This document shows positions 23,043-31,266 of a stretch of DNA of 42,849 bases, in pieces (the stretch's first letter is position 1; every line of letters begins with the position of its first letter). The translations under genes and the position numbers were made by a program. The stretch comes from Archangium lipolyticum. GTDB lineage: Bacteria; Myxococcota; Myxococcia; Myxococcales; Myxococcaceae. The notes beneath the pieces were generated by a model. It saw only the letters and a program-made list of their open reading frames with translations, did no database searches and had not been told where the DNA came from. The stretch is from NCBI RefSeq assembly GCF_024623785.1, contig NZ_JANKBZ010000054.1:1-42849 (forward strand). Direction: 5' to 3'.

Positions 23043-25958
23043 CTAGGTGTTCCAGTGCGGCTGGGTGGGCCTGGCGTTGGAGAGCAGGGGCGGAAGGATG
23101 CGATCCGGGTTCGCCTCCAGCGGCATCCGGACCTCCACACGCGTGCCCTTGCCGTAGTCGCTGAAGATCCGGATGCGGCCTCCCTGGCGCATGATGATGC
23201 GCTGGCAGAGCGCCAGCCCGAGGCCCGTCCCCTCGCCCGCGTCCCGGGTGGAGAAGAAGGGCTGGAAGAGCCGGTCCATGTGCTCGGGCTTGATGCCCAC
23301 GCCGTTGTCCACGATGGACACCACCGCTTCATTGCCCTCCCGCCGCGTGGACACCTTGACGACGCCGTCCGGCTTGATGGCGCGCACCGCGTTGTCCAGC
23401 AGGTTCACCCAGACCTGGTTGAGCGAGCCCGGATCTCCCCACACCGGCTCGGGGCACTGGTAGTCGCGATCCACCTTCATGTCCGGCGGCAGCCGCCACG
23501 AGAGCGCCTGGACGCTGGCGTCCAGCGAGGCGCCCAGGTCCACCGCCACCGCCTTGCTGCCGGTGCGCACGAAGGACAGCAGGCCCTCGGCCAGGCCGCG
23601 GATGCGCTGCCCGCACTCCTCGATGAGGTCCAACATGGCCAGGGCCATGCCCGCGTCCAGGTTGCCGCTGGTGAGGCTCTCGCGCAGCGGCAGCAGCGCG
23701 TTCATCAGGCCGTTGAGGGGGTTGCGCACCTCGTGGGCGAAGCCCGAGGTGAGCAGGCCCGTGGCCGCCAGCCGCTCGTTCTCCGCCGCGCGCACCGCCG
23801 CGTCGCGCAGGCGCAGCTGCGCCTCGATGCGCGCCAGCATCTCCCTCGGCGAGAAGGGCTTGCCCAGGTAGTCGTTGGCCCCCATGGTGAGGCCCTCCAC
23901 CTTGGCGTCCACCTCCTGGCGCGCGGTGAGCAGGATGATGGGCGTGTCCACCGTCTCCGGCGCGTCGCGCAGCGCCGCCAGCATCTGCATGCCGGACATC
24001 ACGGGCATCATCACGTCCGAGACGATCAGATCCGGCCGCTCCTTCAGGGCCATCTGCAGGCCCTCGTCGCCGTTGGTGGCCTCCAGCAGACGGTAGTAGG
24101 GCCGCAGCACGCTGCGCAGGAAGGCGCGGATCTCCGGCTCGTCCTCCACCACCAGGACGCGGGGCGCGTCCGGGCTGGCCTCGGCGTCCGGGGCGTCCGG
24201 CAGGGCATCCATCACGCTCGCGGACACCGGAGCCGCCGGGGCCAGCAGCGCCGTCAGATCCGAGCGGCGCGTGGGCCGGGCCACCTGCTCGCCCTCCTTG
24301 CCCTCGCGCAGATCCTCGCGCACGTGCGCGGCGCCCTTGGGCAGCCGGGCGTGGAAGGTGGAGCCCTTGCCCAGCTCGCTCGTCACCTCGATGCCGCCCG
24401 CGTGCAGTTCCAGCGTCTCCTTCACCAGCGCCAGGCCGATGCCCGTGCCGCCGAAGCGCCGCGTGCCATTGGAGTCCGCCTGGGCGAAGCGGTCGAAGAT
24501 GACCGGCATGTCCTGCGCGGAGATGCCCACGCCGGTGTCCCCCACCTCCACGTGCACCCAGGTGTCGTCCTCGTACAGGCGCACCGTCACCGCGCCCTGG
24601 TTGGTGAACTTGAGGGCGTTGGAGACGAGGTTCTGGAAGACGCTCTCCACGCGCGGCACGTCCACCAGCACGGCCGACACCGGAGCGCCCTCCAGCTTGA
24701 GCCGCACGCCCTTCTTCTCCGCCGCCACGTGGAAGGGCACCAAAAGCGAGGACAGGAAGCCGTGCATCTCCAGCGGCTCGTAGCGCAGCCGCGCCTTGCC
24801 CGCCTCCATCTGCGCCAGGTCCAGCAGGTTGTTGATGAGCCGCAACAGCCGCGAGGCGCTGCGGTTCATCGTCTCCAGGTGCTGCAGGATGACGGGCGAC
24901 AGCTCCCCCGGGCCCCGCTGCATCAGCGAGTCCAGCGTGAGGAGGATGAGCGTGAGGGGCGTGCGCAGCTCGTGGCTCACGTTGTCGAAGAACTCGCTCT
25001 TGAGCCGGTCCAGCTCCTTCTGCTTGGCGAGCGCCGTCTCCAGGCGGGCGTTGGCCTCGGTGAGCTCGCGCGTGCGCGACGCGACCCGGTCCTCCAGGGC
25101 CACGTTGATGCGGAACATCTCGTCGTAGCGCTGCTGCAGCTCCTCGAGCGACCCCATCATGCCCTTGGCCTGCTCGTTGAGCGCCTCGTCCTTGCGCCGC
25201 ATCTCGCGCCGCAAATCCCACCAGTTGCCCAGCGACACGCCGGCCAGCCCCAGCGCCGCCACCGTGAAGCCCGCGGGCCCCAGCCCCAGCATGCTGGCCC
25301 CCACCCCACCCACCACTCCCGCCAACAGGCCCGTGTACCGGCCCCACGTCGGCAGCGGATCCATCCACCGCAGGTGGTAGCGGCACCCTTCCGCCCCCTG
25401 CACCTGGCACTGGCTCTCGTGCACCTCGGCCGGCGGCAGTCCCCAGATGGTGGGGAACGAGGAGAACTGCCCCATCCGCAGCTCGCAGATGTTGCGGTTG
25501 ATCTCCGGCACGCGGCTCCGGTACTGCAACTCCATCCGGCCCCGCTCCAGACGGAGGATCTCGAAGTGGCCCACCCGGTTGAAGCTGGGCGAGAGATCGA
25601 TCGTCTTGCGGTAGCACACCGGCACCGAGCCGAAGGCCCGGAGCATGTAATAGGCGAACCCCAGCGCCTCCGGCGAGGCCAGGAAGAGCCCCGCCTTGCG
25701 CATGAAGTGCACGTCCCCGGACTCCTTCACCAGCAGCTCGGCCAGCGACTCGAGGAAGCGCAGGGAGATGAAGTTGGTGGTCGTGCGCAAGTACTCCAGC
25801 GAGAGGCTGGGCCGGTGCCGGGCCCAGACGTCCTCCAGCCGCGCCACGCCGTACGTATGTTCGAAGTAGAGCAGCAGCGAGGCGCACGTCGTCCGTACGC
25901 TCACATCTGGCGCGTTGTCCGCGAGTGAGTTGTGCTCCTGCCCCACGTTGGCTGCCAT
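23043..25958 (-). CDS. Hybrid sensor histidine kinase with two kinase cores
   Basis: 971 residues. An N-terminal domain (about 20-200) has a V4R-like ligand-binding pattern with Cys184 and Cys192 in HESQCQVQGAEGC. Two hydrophobic segments (209-247) anchor it to the inner membrane. A coiled coil (258-320) leads to kinase core one: SHELRTP (His329), N-box around Asn447 and GTGIGLA (504-510). A receiver domain (599-715) has the phospho-acceptor Asp648 and Lys700. A second kinase core follows: AHEVRNP (His742), N-box LLDNAVRA and GTGLGLA (910-916). ATG 25958 overlaps the methyltransferase stop by one base (TGATG); a TTG one codon upstream is less likely. Two complete kinase cores around one receiver are unusual. 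Confidence 0.92.
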   Translation of the reverse strand: MAANVGQEHNSLADNAPDVSVRTTCASLLLYFEHTYGVARLEDVWARHRPSLSLEYLRTTTNFISLRFLESLAELLVKESGDVHFMRKAGLFLASPEALGFAYYMLRAFGSVPVCYRKTIDLSPSFNRVGHFEILRLERGRMELQYRSRVPEINRNICELRMGQFSSFPTIWGLPPAEVHESQCQVQGAEGCRYHLRWMDPLPTWGRYTGLLAGVVGGVGASMLGLGPAGFTVAALGLAGVSLGNWWDLRREMRRKDEALNEQAKGMMGSLEELQQRYDEMFRINVALEDRVASRTRELTEANARLETALAKQKELDRLKSEFFDNVSHELRTPLTLILLTLDSLMQRGPGELSPVILQHLETMNRSASRLLRLINNLLDLAQMEAGKARLRYEPLEMHGFLSSLLVPFHVAAEKKGVRLKLEGAPVSAVLVDVPRVESVFQNLVSNALKFTNQGAVTVRLYEDDTWVHVEVGDTGVGISAQDMPVIFDRFAQADSNGTRRFGGTGIGLALVKETLELHAGGIEVTSELGKGSTFHARLPKGAAHVREDLREGKEGEQVARPTRRSDLTALLAPAAPVSASVMDALPDAPDAEASPDAPRVLVVEDEPEIRAFLRSVLRPYYRLLEATNGDEGLQMALKERPDLIVSDVMMPVMSGMQMLAALRDAPETVDTPIILLTARQEVDAKVEGLTMGANDYLGKPFSPREMLARIEAQLRLRDAAVRAAENERLAATGLLTSGFAHEVRNPLNGLMNALLPLRESLTSGNLDAGMALAMLDLIEECGQRIRGLAEGLLSFVRTGSKAVAVDLGASLDASVQALSWRLPPDMKVDRDYQCPEPVWGDPGSLNQVWVNLLDNAVRAIKPDGVVKVSTRREGNEAVVSIVDNGVGIKPEHMDRLFQPFFSTRDAGEGTGLGLALCQRIIMRQGGRIRIFSDYGKGTRVEVRMPLEANPDRILPPLLSNARPTQPHWNT

Positions 25959-26743
25959 CAAGGTCTTCGTCCCTCGGTCACCAGCCGGACCGCGAACTTC
26001 AGCGTGTCCGGCTCCATCAGCATCCGCAGGTAGTCACGGCAATGCCGCTGGTAGGCCTCACGGTTGGCGAAGGCCGGTGCCACCACCGGCTCGAGTGCCG
26101 CGAAGCGGATTTCCCAGTCCTGAATCATGCGAGCGTCCGCCACACCCGCGACCACATACTGTGGCAGCAGATGCACCCGCAGGTCCACCAAACCGGCCTG
26201 ACGCAGCTCCGTGAAGAGCTTGCGCCCGACGTAGAAGTCGAAGCCCGTTTGACTCAGCGCGTCGATGAACGTCTTGCAGCTCTCCTGGAGGGCAGGCGAG
26301 AAGGGCCAGTTGCCCAGGCCGAAGCCGTCGATCTCCGAGAGCACCAGGCGTCCGCCCGGCCGCGTCACGCGGATCAGCTCGGCCAGCGCCGGGCGGCGAT
26401 CCGGCAGGTACTCCAGCACGAACTGGCACCAGGTGAAGTCGAAGGCCCCATCGGGCAGATCCATGGAGCGCACGTCGCCCTTGAGGAAGCGCGTCTGAGC
26501 GCGCTGGGCGTTGAGCCGGGAGGCCTCCGCCAGCCGGTCGGGGTTGATGTCGATCCCCGTCACGTGGCCCGTGGGCCCCACCAGGTCGGCGATCATCCCC
26601 GAGATGAAGCCCGGGCCACACCCCGCGTCGAGGACGCGATCCCCGGGCCGGAGCCCCGCTCGCAGCAGCTTCTGGAGGGCCTCGTCCGACTGCTCCTGGA
26701 CGATCAGCCGCCGCGTCTCGTCCTCCGACTCCATGATGTACAT
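25958..26743 (-). CDS. SAM-dependent methyltransferase
   Basis: 261 residues. Class I Rossmann fold with motif I VLDAGCGPG (37-45), an acidic VTGIDINPDRLAEA motif II, DVRSMDLPDGAFD motif III and VLEYLPDR. It should use S-adenosylmethionine; the substrate is unknown, and similar proteins methylate quinones or polyketide-type small molecules. ATG 26743 overlaps the stop of the PilZ/acyltransferase gene (TGATG, one shared base), which fixes the start over a longer frame. Its own stop overlaps the kinase start the same way. Being between a c-di-GMP-type sensor and a kinase suggests that methylation is part of the same pathway. Confidence 0.9.
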   Translation of the reverse strand: MYIMESEDETRRLIVQEQSDEALQKLLRAGLRPGDRVLDAGCGPGFISGMIADLVGPTGHVTGIDINPDRLAEASRLNAQRAQTRFLKGDVRSMDLPDGAFDFTWCQFVLEYLPDRRPALAELIRVTRPGGRLVLSEIDGFGLGNWPFSPALQESCKTFIDALSQTGFDFYVGRKLFTELRQAGLVDLRVHLLPQYVVAGVADARMIQDWEIRFAALEPVVAPAFANREAYQRHCRDYLRMLMEPDTLKFAVRLVTEGRRP

Positions 26744-29157
26744 CAGGGGTCCTCCACTCCAGCCATCACATCCACGTCCGATTCTCGCACGAACCGCTCG
26801 AAAACGGACTTCCACAGCTCACACCACCTGCGGATCAACGACCGGTGGAAGATCCACTCGGAGAAGCGGCCCTGGTCCAGGAACCCGGCTTCCTGGAGCA
26901 CCTCGACATCCTCCGTGTCGACGAAGCCGAGCGCGGACGGACGGCCGCGCTCCCGCGCATGCTCCACACAACGCTCGGTGAGGGACCGGACGGCCAGACG
27001 GGACTGGGGATGGGAGCGCTCGGGGACCACCAGCCAGAAGGCGTTGGTGGCCTCGATGAGGCTGAGCCCGGGAGTGCCCTCCTCCACGAGCGCCAGGGCC
27101 AGCGGGCCGGCCTCTCCGTCGACGACGAACATGCGCCGGTGGCGATACAGCCCGTGCTGGCGGAAACGCTCTCCGAGCACGTCCAGCTCCAGGCGGTCCG
27201 CCTCCAGATCCTCCCCCAGCACCCGCACCCACTCGCCGCGGGCGCGCAGGTGGTTCTCCAGCCAGACGCGATCGGCGTGCGTGGACTCGCGCACCGGCAA
27301 CAGCCCCGCGGGCCGCTGGCGCTCGGTGGGCAGGGGCAGGCGCATGTAGTTGTAGTGCCGCAGCAGGCTGAGCCCCGGGCTGTCCATGACACGGGCCAAC
27401 CAGCTGCCGAAGCGGTTGGGCCAGCGGTTGTCGCGGCGCCACGTGTAGCGGATGAACTCGATGTCCTCGAGGGCCTCGCCGAACTCGACGAGCGTGGTGC
27501 TCAGCTCGTAGGAGACCCACTGGTTGCGGTGGAAGCCGGGGAGCACGCACAGCTGCTGGAGCAGCCAGGTGCGCGAGTGGCTGCGCAGACCCGCCAGGTG
27601 GCCGATGGCCCGCTGCCCCTCGCGGAAGACGATGGAACGGCCGAGCTCCCCGGGGATGTACAACTTGCGATGGGCATCCTCCAGCAGCTCCACGTCCTTG
27701 CGCGAGTTGAAGGGGTAGTCCGGGTGGAAGCGGTAGCGCGCCGCCTCCATCAGCTCCCACAGCTCCTGGAAGGGCACGTGGCCACCGTTGATGGCCGAGG
27801 GGCAGCGCGCCGTGACGAAGGCATCGAGGATGCTGCGGCGCGCGTGCTCCGGGATCCGGGAGAAGCGGACCCCGGCGCGGAAGGGCCGCAGCTGCCCATC
27901 CGGGCTGGGCGTGCGCAGCATCTGGATGGAGCGGATCTCCAGCTGGCACTCGGCCTCGGAGCCGTCCGGCAGCAGCAGCGAGGCATCGAACTGGAGGCCC
28001 GCCGGGAGGATCTCGCACGAGGCATCGAAGGGAAAGGACAGGCCGCCAGCGCTCAGATCGAGCACCGCCCGGGTGGTGAGCTGCCCCGTCACCGGAGCCT
28101 TGAAGGAGAGCAGGAAGCGGTGGTCCGGCCCGGGCTTGAAGCGCGGCAGGGTGCGCCAGTTGCGCAGCGTGAGGCTGCGCGGGATGCGCACCATCGTCTT
28201 GCCGTCCGGGGAGATGTCCAGCAGGCTCCCCACGCCGGAGTAGCTCTGCCCGCCCATCTCGAAAGACAGGTGCACCACGTCGCCCACCGTGCCCGGCAGC
28301 AGCGCGGAGCCCTGGCCCCGCAGGATGGCGATGTCGTCCACCACGTCGATGGAGGGCGACTCGAGGCGGATCTGCATGGAGTGGTGGTCCGCCATCTGCA
28401 GCCAGAGGCCGATCTCCCGCCGCAGGGCCTTGCGCAGGGTGGAGATGACCTCGGAGGGCTCGGCCGTCGTCATCGAGGGAGCCTGGGGCGGCTGGTACAT
28501 CGCCGTGCTCCAGGAGATGCCCAGCCGCAGATGGGGCAGCACGTCCCCCTCCCGCATGGGCTGGGCCCGCTGCACGTGCGCCCACGCCGCGCGGAAGATG
28601 AGCTGCCCCTCGCGCTCGATGTACACGTCCTGCAACGCCGTGCCCGGGGGCACCGCCGTGATGGGGACCTCGATGGGCAGCTGCAGCGTGGCCCCGAAGT
28701 TGCCCATCTCCAGGCACCGGGCCTGGTACGTCTGCCCGTGCAGCCCGAAGCGGACGCAATATGGGGTGGACAGCGTGACGCTGGCGCAGCCGCGGTACTG
28801 CAGGAGGTGGGAGATGGTCCGACCCAGCTCCGGCCCCGCCAGCGTGTCGTCGAGGATGCTGAAGACGTGGCCCTCGGCGGCGCTCTGCATGAGCTCCTCC
28901 AACCCCGCCGGATCCGTTTGGGAGCAGATGAAGACGCGCACCGCGTCAGGCGCGGACCGGTCCACCTCCCGCAGGAAGTGCCGGGCATCATCCGGCGGAG
29001 CGATGATCAACGCCGGGGCGACGTTCACCATCCGGAGCGCCGCCTCCACCTTGGACTCCACCGCCACCACACGATGCGAGGGGAGCGCGGAGGCGAGCGC
29101 GGCCCTCCTGCCCGCGTTGGGGTGCACCACCAGGACGTCTCGCATTGGGACACTCAT
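26743..29157 (-). CDS. Pseudo-receiver/PilZ/acyltransferase-like multidomain protein
   Basis: 804 residues, first gene of the signalling operon. Residues 5-120 have a receiver-like beta-alpha pattern (RDVLVVHPNAGRR) but no clear phosphorylatable Asp triad. A possible degenerate PilZ-like part (130-215) and a YcgR-N-like part (245-330) follow. An intact PilZ domain is at 335-440, with R-x-x-x-R (Arg335, Arg339) and DLSAGG (367-372), the residues that bind cyclic di-GMP. The C-terminal half (470-804) looks like a GNAT/FemAB-type acyltransferase (NAFWLVVPERSHPQSRLAVR ... GFVDTEDVEVLQEAGFLDQG). No signal peptide or membrane helix, so it is cytoplasmic. ATG 29157 follows GAGGAGGGG. Confidence 0.8.
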   Translation of the reverse strand: MSVPMRDVLVVHPNAGRRAALASALPSHRVVAVESKVEAALRMVNVAPALIIAPPDDARHFLREVDRSAPDAVRVFICSQTDPAGLEELMQSAAEGHVFSILDDTLAGPELGRTISHLLQYRGCASVTLSTPYCVRFGLHGQTYQARCLEMGNFGATLQLPIEVPITAVPPGTALQDVYIEREGQLIFRAAWAHVQRAQPMREGDVLPHLRLGISWSTAMYQPPQAPSMTTAEPSEVISTLRKALRREIGLWLQMADHHSMQIRLESPSIDVVDDIAILRGQGSALLPGTVGDVVHLSFEMGGQSYSGVGSLLDISPDGKTMVRIPRSLTLRNWRTLPRFKPGPDHRFLLSFKAPVTGQLTTRAVLDLSAGGLSFPFDASCEILPAGLQFDASLLLPDGSEAECQLEIRSIQMLRTPSPDGQLRPFRAGVRFSRIPEHARRSILDAFVTARCPSAINGGHVPFQELWELMEAARYRFHPDYPFNSRKDVELLEDAHRKLYIPGELGRSIVFREGQRAIGHLAGLRSHSRTWLLQQLCVLPGFHRNQWVSYELSTTLVEFGEALEDIEFIRYTWRRDNRWPNRFGSWLARVMDSPGLSLLRHYNYMRLPLPTERQRPAGLLPVRESTHADRVWLENHLRARGEWVRVLGEDLEADRLELDVLGERFRQHGLYRHRRMFVVDGEAGPLALALVEEGTPGLSLIEATNAFWLVVPERSHPQSRLAVRSLTERCVEHARERGRPSALGFVDTEDVEVLQEAGFLDQGRFSEWIFHRSLIRRWCELWKSVFERFVRESDVDVMAGVEDP

Positions 29158-29529
29158 GGACCCCTCCTCAGCAGGCAGGCCGCTCACCCGAAATCGGCAT
29201 CCGGCGCTCGCTCTTCCGGGTACGGCCCGTACGCCCGTACCGACCCTCGCCCCTTCACTCGTGACGCGAGACAGCGTTTGCCAACGTCCAGCATCCAGGA
29301 CACCAGGGGGGAGGGGGCTTCAACCGCGGCAGTACGGTCCTGGGAATATCTTAGCGGTTCCTGGCATGGGTGGCGTCAAGTGACCGTTGGCACACCGACG
29401 TACACCCGATGGACCGGGGTACCGCTCCCCCGCCTGGGTGCTCCTGGAGCCCTCGCCCCGGAGGGAACCTGGGATTCGTCCTTGGCCCGCCTCCGACACG
29501 CCGGTTAAATGAACCGGGAAGGAGACGTG
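29158..29529. other. Divergent intergenic region, signalling operon and nadA
   Basis: 372 bases with no credible gene; it should hold promoters for both directions. On the minus strand a TTGACG (29379-29374) and a TAAGAT (29353-29348) are 20 bases apart, longer than the usual 16-18. A GTACGG/CCGTAC-rich patch lies at 29220-29245. A TTGGCAC at 29387-29393 lacks the GC expected 10 bases on for sigma-54. I assign no promoter. Confidence 0.5.
29519..29524 (+). promoter_or_regulatory. Ribosome site that sets the nadA start
   Basis: AAGGAG is 5 bases before ATG 29530. The ATG at 29509 has no such site, so the shorter start is preferred. Confidence 0.65.
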
Positions 29530-30462
29530 ATGGGCGCCGAAGTGGACTACGAGCGGGAAATCCAGGAACTGAAGCGGAAACTCAACGCCGTCATCCTCGC
29601 GCACTACTACCAGGAGAGTGAGATCCAGGACGTGGCGGACTTCGTCGGCGACAGCCTGGCGCTCGCCCAGGCCGCGGCGAAGACGAAGGCGGACGTCATC
29701 GTCTTCTGCGGTGTCCACTTCATGGCGGAGACGGCGAAGATCCTCAACCCTACCCGCCAGGTGCTCCTGCCGGACCTCAAGGCGGGCTGTTCCCTGTCGG
29801 ACCGCTGCCCGCCGGTGGCCTTCCGGGCCTTCAAGGAGAAGCACCCCGACCACTTCGTGGTGAGCTACGTCAACAGCTCGGCCGCCGTGAAGGCGATGAG
29901 CGACGTCATCTGCACCTCCTCCAACGCCGTGAAGATCGTCAACCAGGTGCCCAGGGACAGGCAGATCCTCTTCGCCCCCGACCAGCACCTGGGCCGCTAC
30001 GTGATGAAGCAGACGGGCCGCGACATGGTGCTGTGGCCGGGCAGCTGCATCGTCCATGAGATCTTCAGCGAGAAGCGCCTGGTCCAGCTCAAGGTGCAGC
30101 ACCCGGAGGCCGAGGTCGTCGCCCACCCCGAGTGCGAGGAGGCCGTGCTGCGGCACGCCGACTACATCGGCTCCACCAAGGGGCTGCTGGACTACGTGCT
30201 CAAGAGCCCCAAGCGCGAGTTCATCGTGGTGACGGAGGCCGGCATCCTCCACCAGATGCAGAAGGGCGCCCCGGACAAGCACTTCATCCCCGCACCGCCG
30301 GACAACGGTTGCTCGTGCAACGAGTGCCCGTACATGCGGCTCAACACGATGGAGAAGCTCTACCGGTGTATGAAGGACCGGACGCCCGAGCTGACGCTGC
30401 CGGAGGACTTGCAGTCCGCCGCGCTCGCGCCGTTGCAGCGGATGCTCGAATGGTCACAGTGA
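29530..30462 (+). CDS. nadA: Quinolinate synthase NadA
   Basis: 310 residues, typical length. It condenses iminoaspartate with dihydroxyacetone phosphate to quinolinate in NAD synthesis, using a [4Fe-4S] cluster. Likely ligands are Cys87 (KAGCSLSD), Cys173 (PGSCIVHE) and Cys266 in [10 protein letters not shown], matching the three conserved Cys; the CxxC at 263-266 is also present. The motifs AHYYQ and FCGVHFMAE are intact. ATG 29530 is preferred by its AAGGAG. It stands without nadB or nadC nearby in this window. The zinc-ribbon gene follows on the same strand. Reaction assignment is well supported by family. Confidence 0.97.
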   Translation: MGAEVDYEREIQELKRKLNAVILAHYYQESEIQDVADFVGDSLALAQAAAKTKADVIVFCGVHFMAETAKILNPTRQVLLPDLKAGCSLSDRCPPVAFRAFKEKHPDHFVVSYVNSSAAVKAMSDVICTSSNAVKIVNQVPRDRQILFAPDQHLGRYVMKQTGRDMVLWPGSCIVHEIFSEKRLVQLKVQHPEAEVVAHPECEEAVLRHADYIGSTKGLLDYVLKSPKREFIVVTEAGILHQMQKGAPDKHFIPAPPDNGCSCNECPYMRLNTMEKLYRCMKDRTPELTLPEDLQSAALAPLQRMLEWSQ

Positions 30463-30555
30463 GTCATTGACGCAGCGCGCCGTCTGTCGCGAGAGCGGCA
30501 ATTCCGCCGCCGCGCCGTATTCGTGTCTTGCACCGGAGACGGCGCGGTGCGATTT

Positions 30556-30559
30556 GGAG
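30556..30559 (+). promoter_or_regulatory. Ribosome site for the zinc-ribbon protein
   Basis: GGAG is 5 bases before GTG 30565, the start I prefer for the gene at 30565-31146. The only in-frame ATG inside this part, at 30661, lacks a clear ribosome site. Confidence 0.4.
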
Positions 30560-30564
30560 CCATC

Positions 30565-31146
30565 GTGGGTTTCCGATTTGTCGCAATCCCTGGCCACCGC
30601 GTGGTGGCCCATCCCCAAGCACAGCCCTCGGACGAGCGGCTCGAACCGGAACTGCCTCCAATGCAGGAAGCGGTGGAGCGCGCCCTGGCGAGCGCCGAGT
30701 TCCGGGACGTGAAGGCCAAGGACCGGCTTCGCTCCCTGCTCCAGGGCGATCGTCCGCCCAACCTGGGCAGCCCCGGTTCCGGCTTCGGCCCCTGCGCCGT
30801 CTTCGCCCAGCCTCCCCAGGACCTGCCCGCGCTGCTGCGGCTGGCCGACGAGCTGGACTCGATGGCCAGGCGCGAGGCCGGCGAGCGTGCCCTCGTCTGG
30901 AAGTGCGGCGAGTGCAACGCGCGTTACGCCGTGCCCGTCGCCCTGGTGCGGCCCGTGTCCATCCGCTGCGAGCGCTGCGGCCATGCCGTGGAGCTCAACC
31001 CCAACCGCAGCCTGGGTGAGGAGTCCCTCATCGACCCCTTCCTCGGCGCCGTGAACAGCGCCCGCCATGAGCTGGCCAGCTTCTTCCGCGAGGCCATGGC
31101 CCGCGGTTGGCCCGTGCTCGTCGCCACCGAGGACACCAACACCTGA
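30565..31146 (+). CDS. Zinc-ribbon protein, function unknown
   Basis: 193 residues from GTG 30565 (or 161 from ATG 30661). The core WKCGECNARYAVPVALVRPV followed by SIRCERCGHAV holds two C-x-x-C pairs, a zinc ribbon of the MJ0042-like type common in myxobacterial proteins. The N-terminal part is helical (MQEAVERALASAEFRDVKAK) and the C-terminus has no membrane segment. Such ribbons usually mediate protein or nucleic-acid contacts. The GGAG before 30565 supports the longer start, but third-base use in the first 30 codons is less GC-rich, so the shorter form is possible. The CCCTCTCCC palindrome lies after the stop. Confidence 0.65.
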   Translation: MGFRFVAIPGHRVVAHPQAQPSDERLEPELPPMQEAVERALASAEFRDVKAKDRLRSLLQGDRPPNLGSPGSGFGPCAVFAQPPQDLPALLRLADELDSMARREAGERALVWKCGECNARYAVPVALVRPVSIRCERCGHAVELNPNRSLGEESLIDPFLGAVNSARHELASFFREAMARGWPVLVATEDTNT

Positions 31147-31175
31147 GGCACGGGCGCCTGGCCCGGTGACGCGTA

Positions 31176-31208
31176 CCCTCACCCCAGCCCTCTCCCGAAG
31201 GGAGAGGG
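31176..31208. repeat. CCCTCTCCC palindrome repeat, copy 2
   Basis: CCCTCACCCCAG then CCCTCTCCC-GAA-GGGAGAGGG (31188-31208), the same stem as copy 1 at 20836-20868. It lies 30 bases after the zinc-ribbon gene and 59 bases before the methyltransferase gene, so it may end transcription of the former. Confidence 0.75.
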
Positions 31209-31266
31209 TGTTTGCTTGGTGTTGGTGGTGGTGGATGTCAGGGCGCGGCGCTACCGTGGGACGCGT

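Noticed and set aside
22407..25928. A 1173-residue plus-strand frame opposite the sensor kinase
   Set aside because: It is His/Arg/Gln-rich without any recognisable domain and is the reverse-strand shadow of a kinase gene with intact motifs in GC-rich sequence.
29387..29393. TTGGCAC as a sigma-54 -24 element upstream of nadA
   Set aside because: The matching GC of the -12 element is missing at the required distance (TA instead).
26845..29508. An 887-residue plus-strand frame opposite the PilZ/acyltransferase gene
   Set aside because: Low-complexity Ala/Gly/Arg/His composition, no domain; produced by the GC-rich third positions of the real gene.
29509..29529. Longer nadA start at 29509
   Set aside because: No ribosome site before it, while AAGGAG lies 5 bases before ATG 29530.
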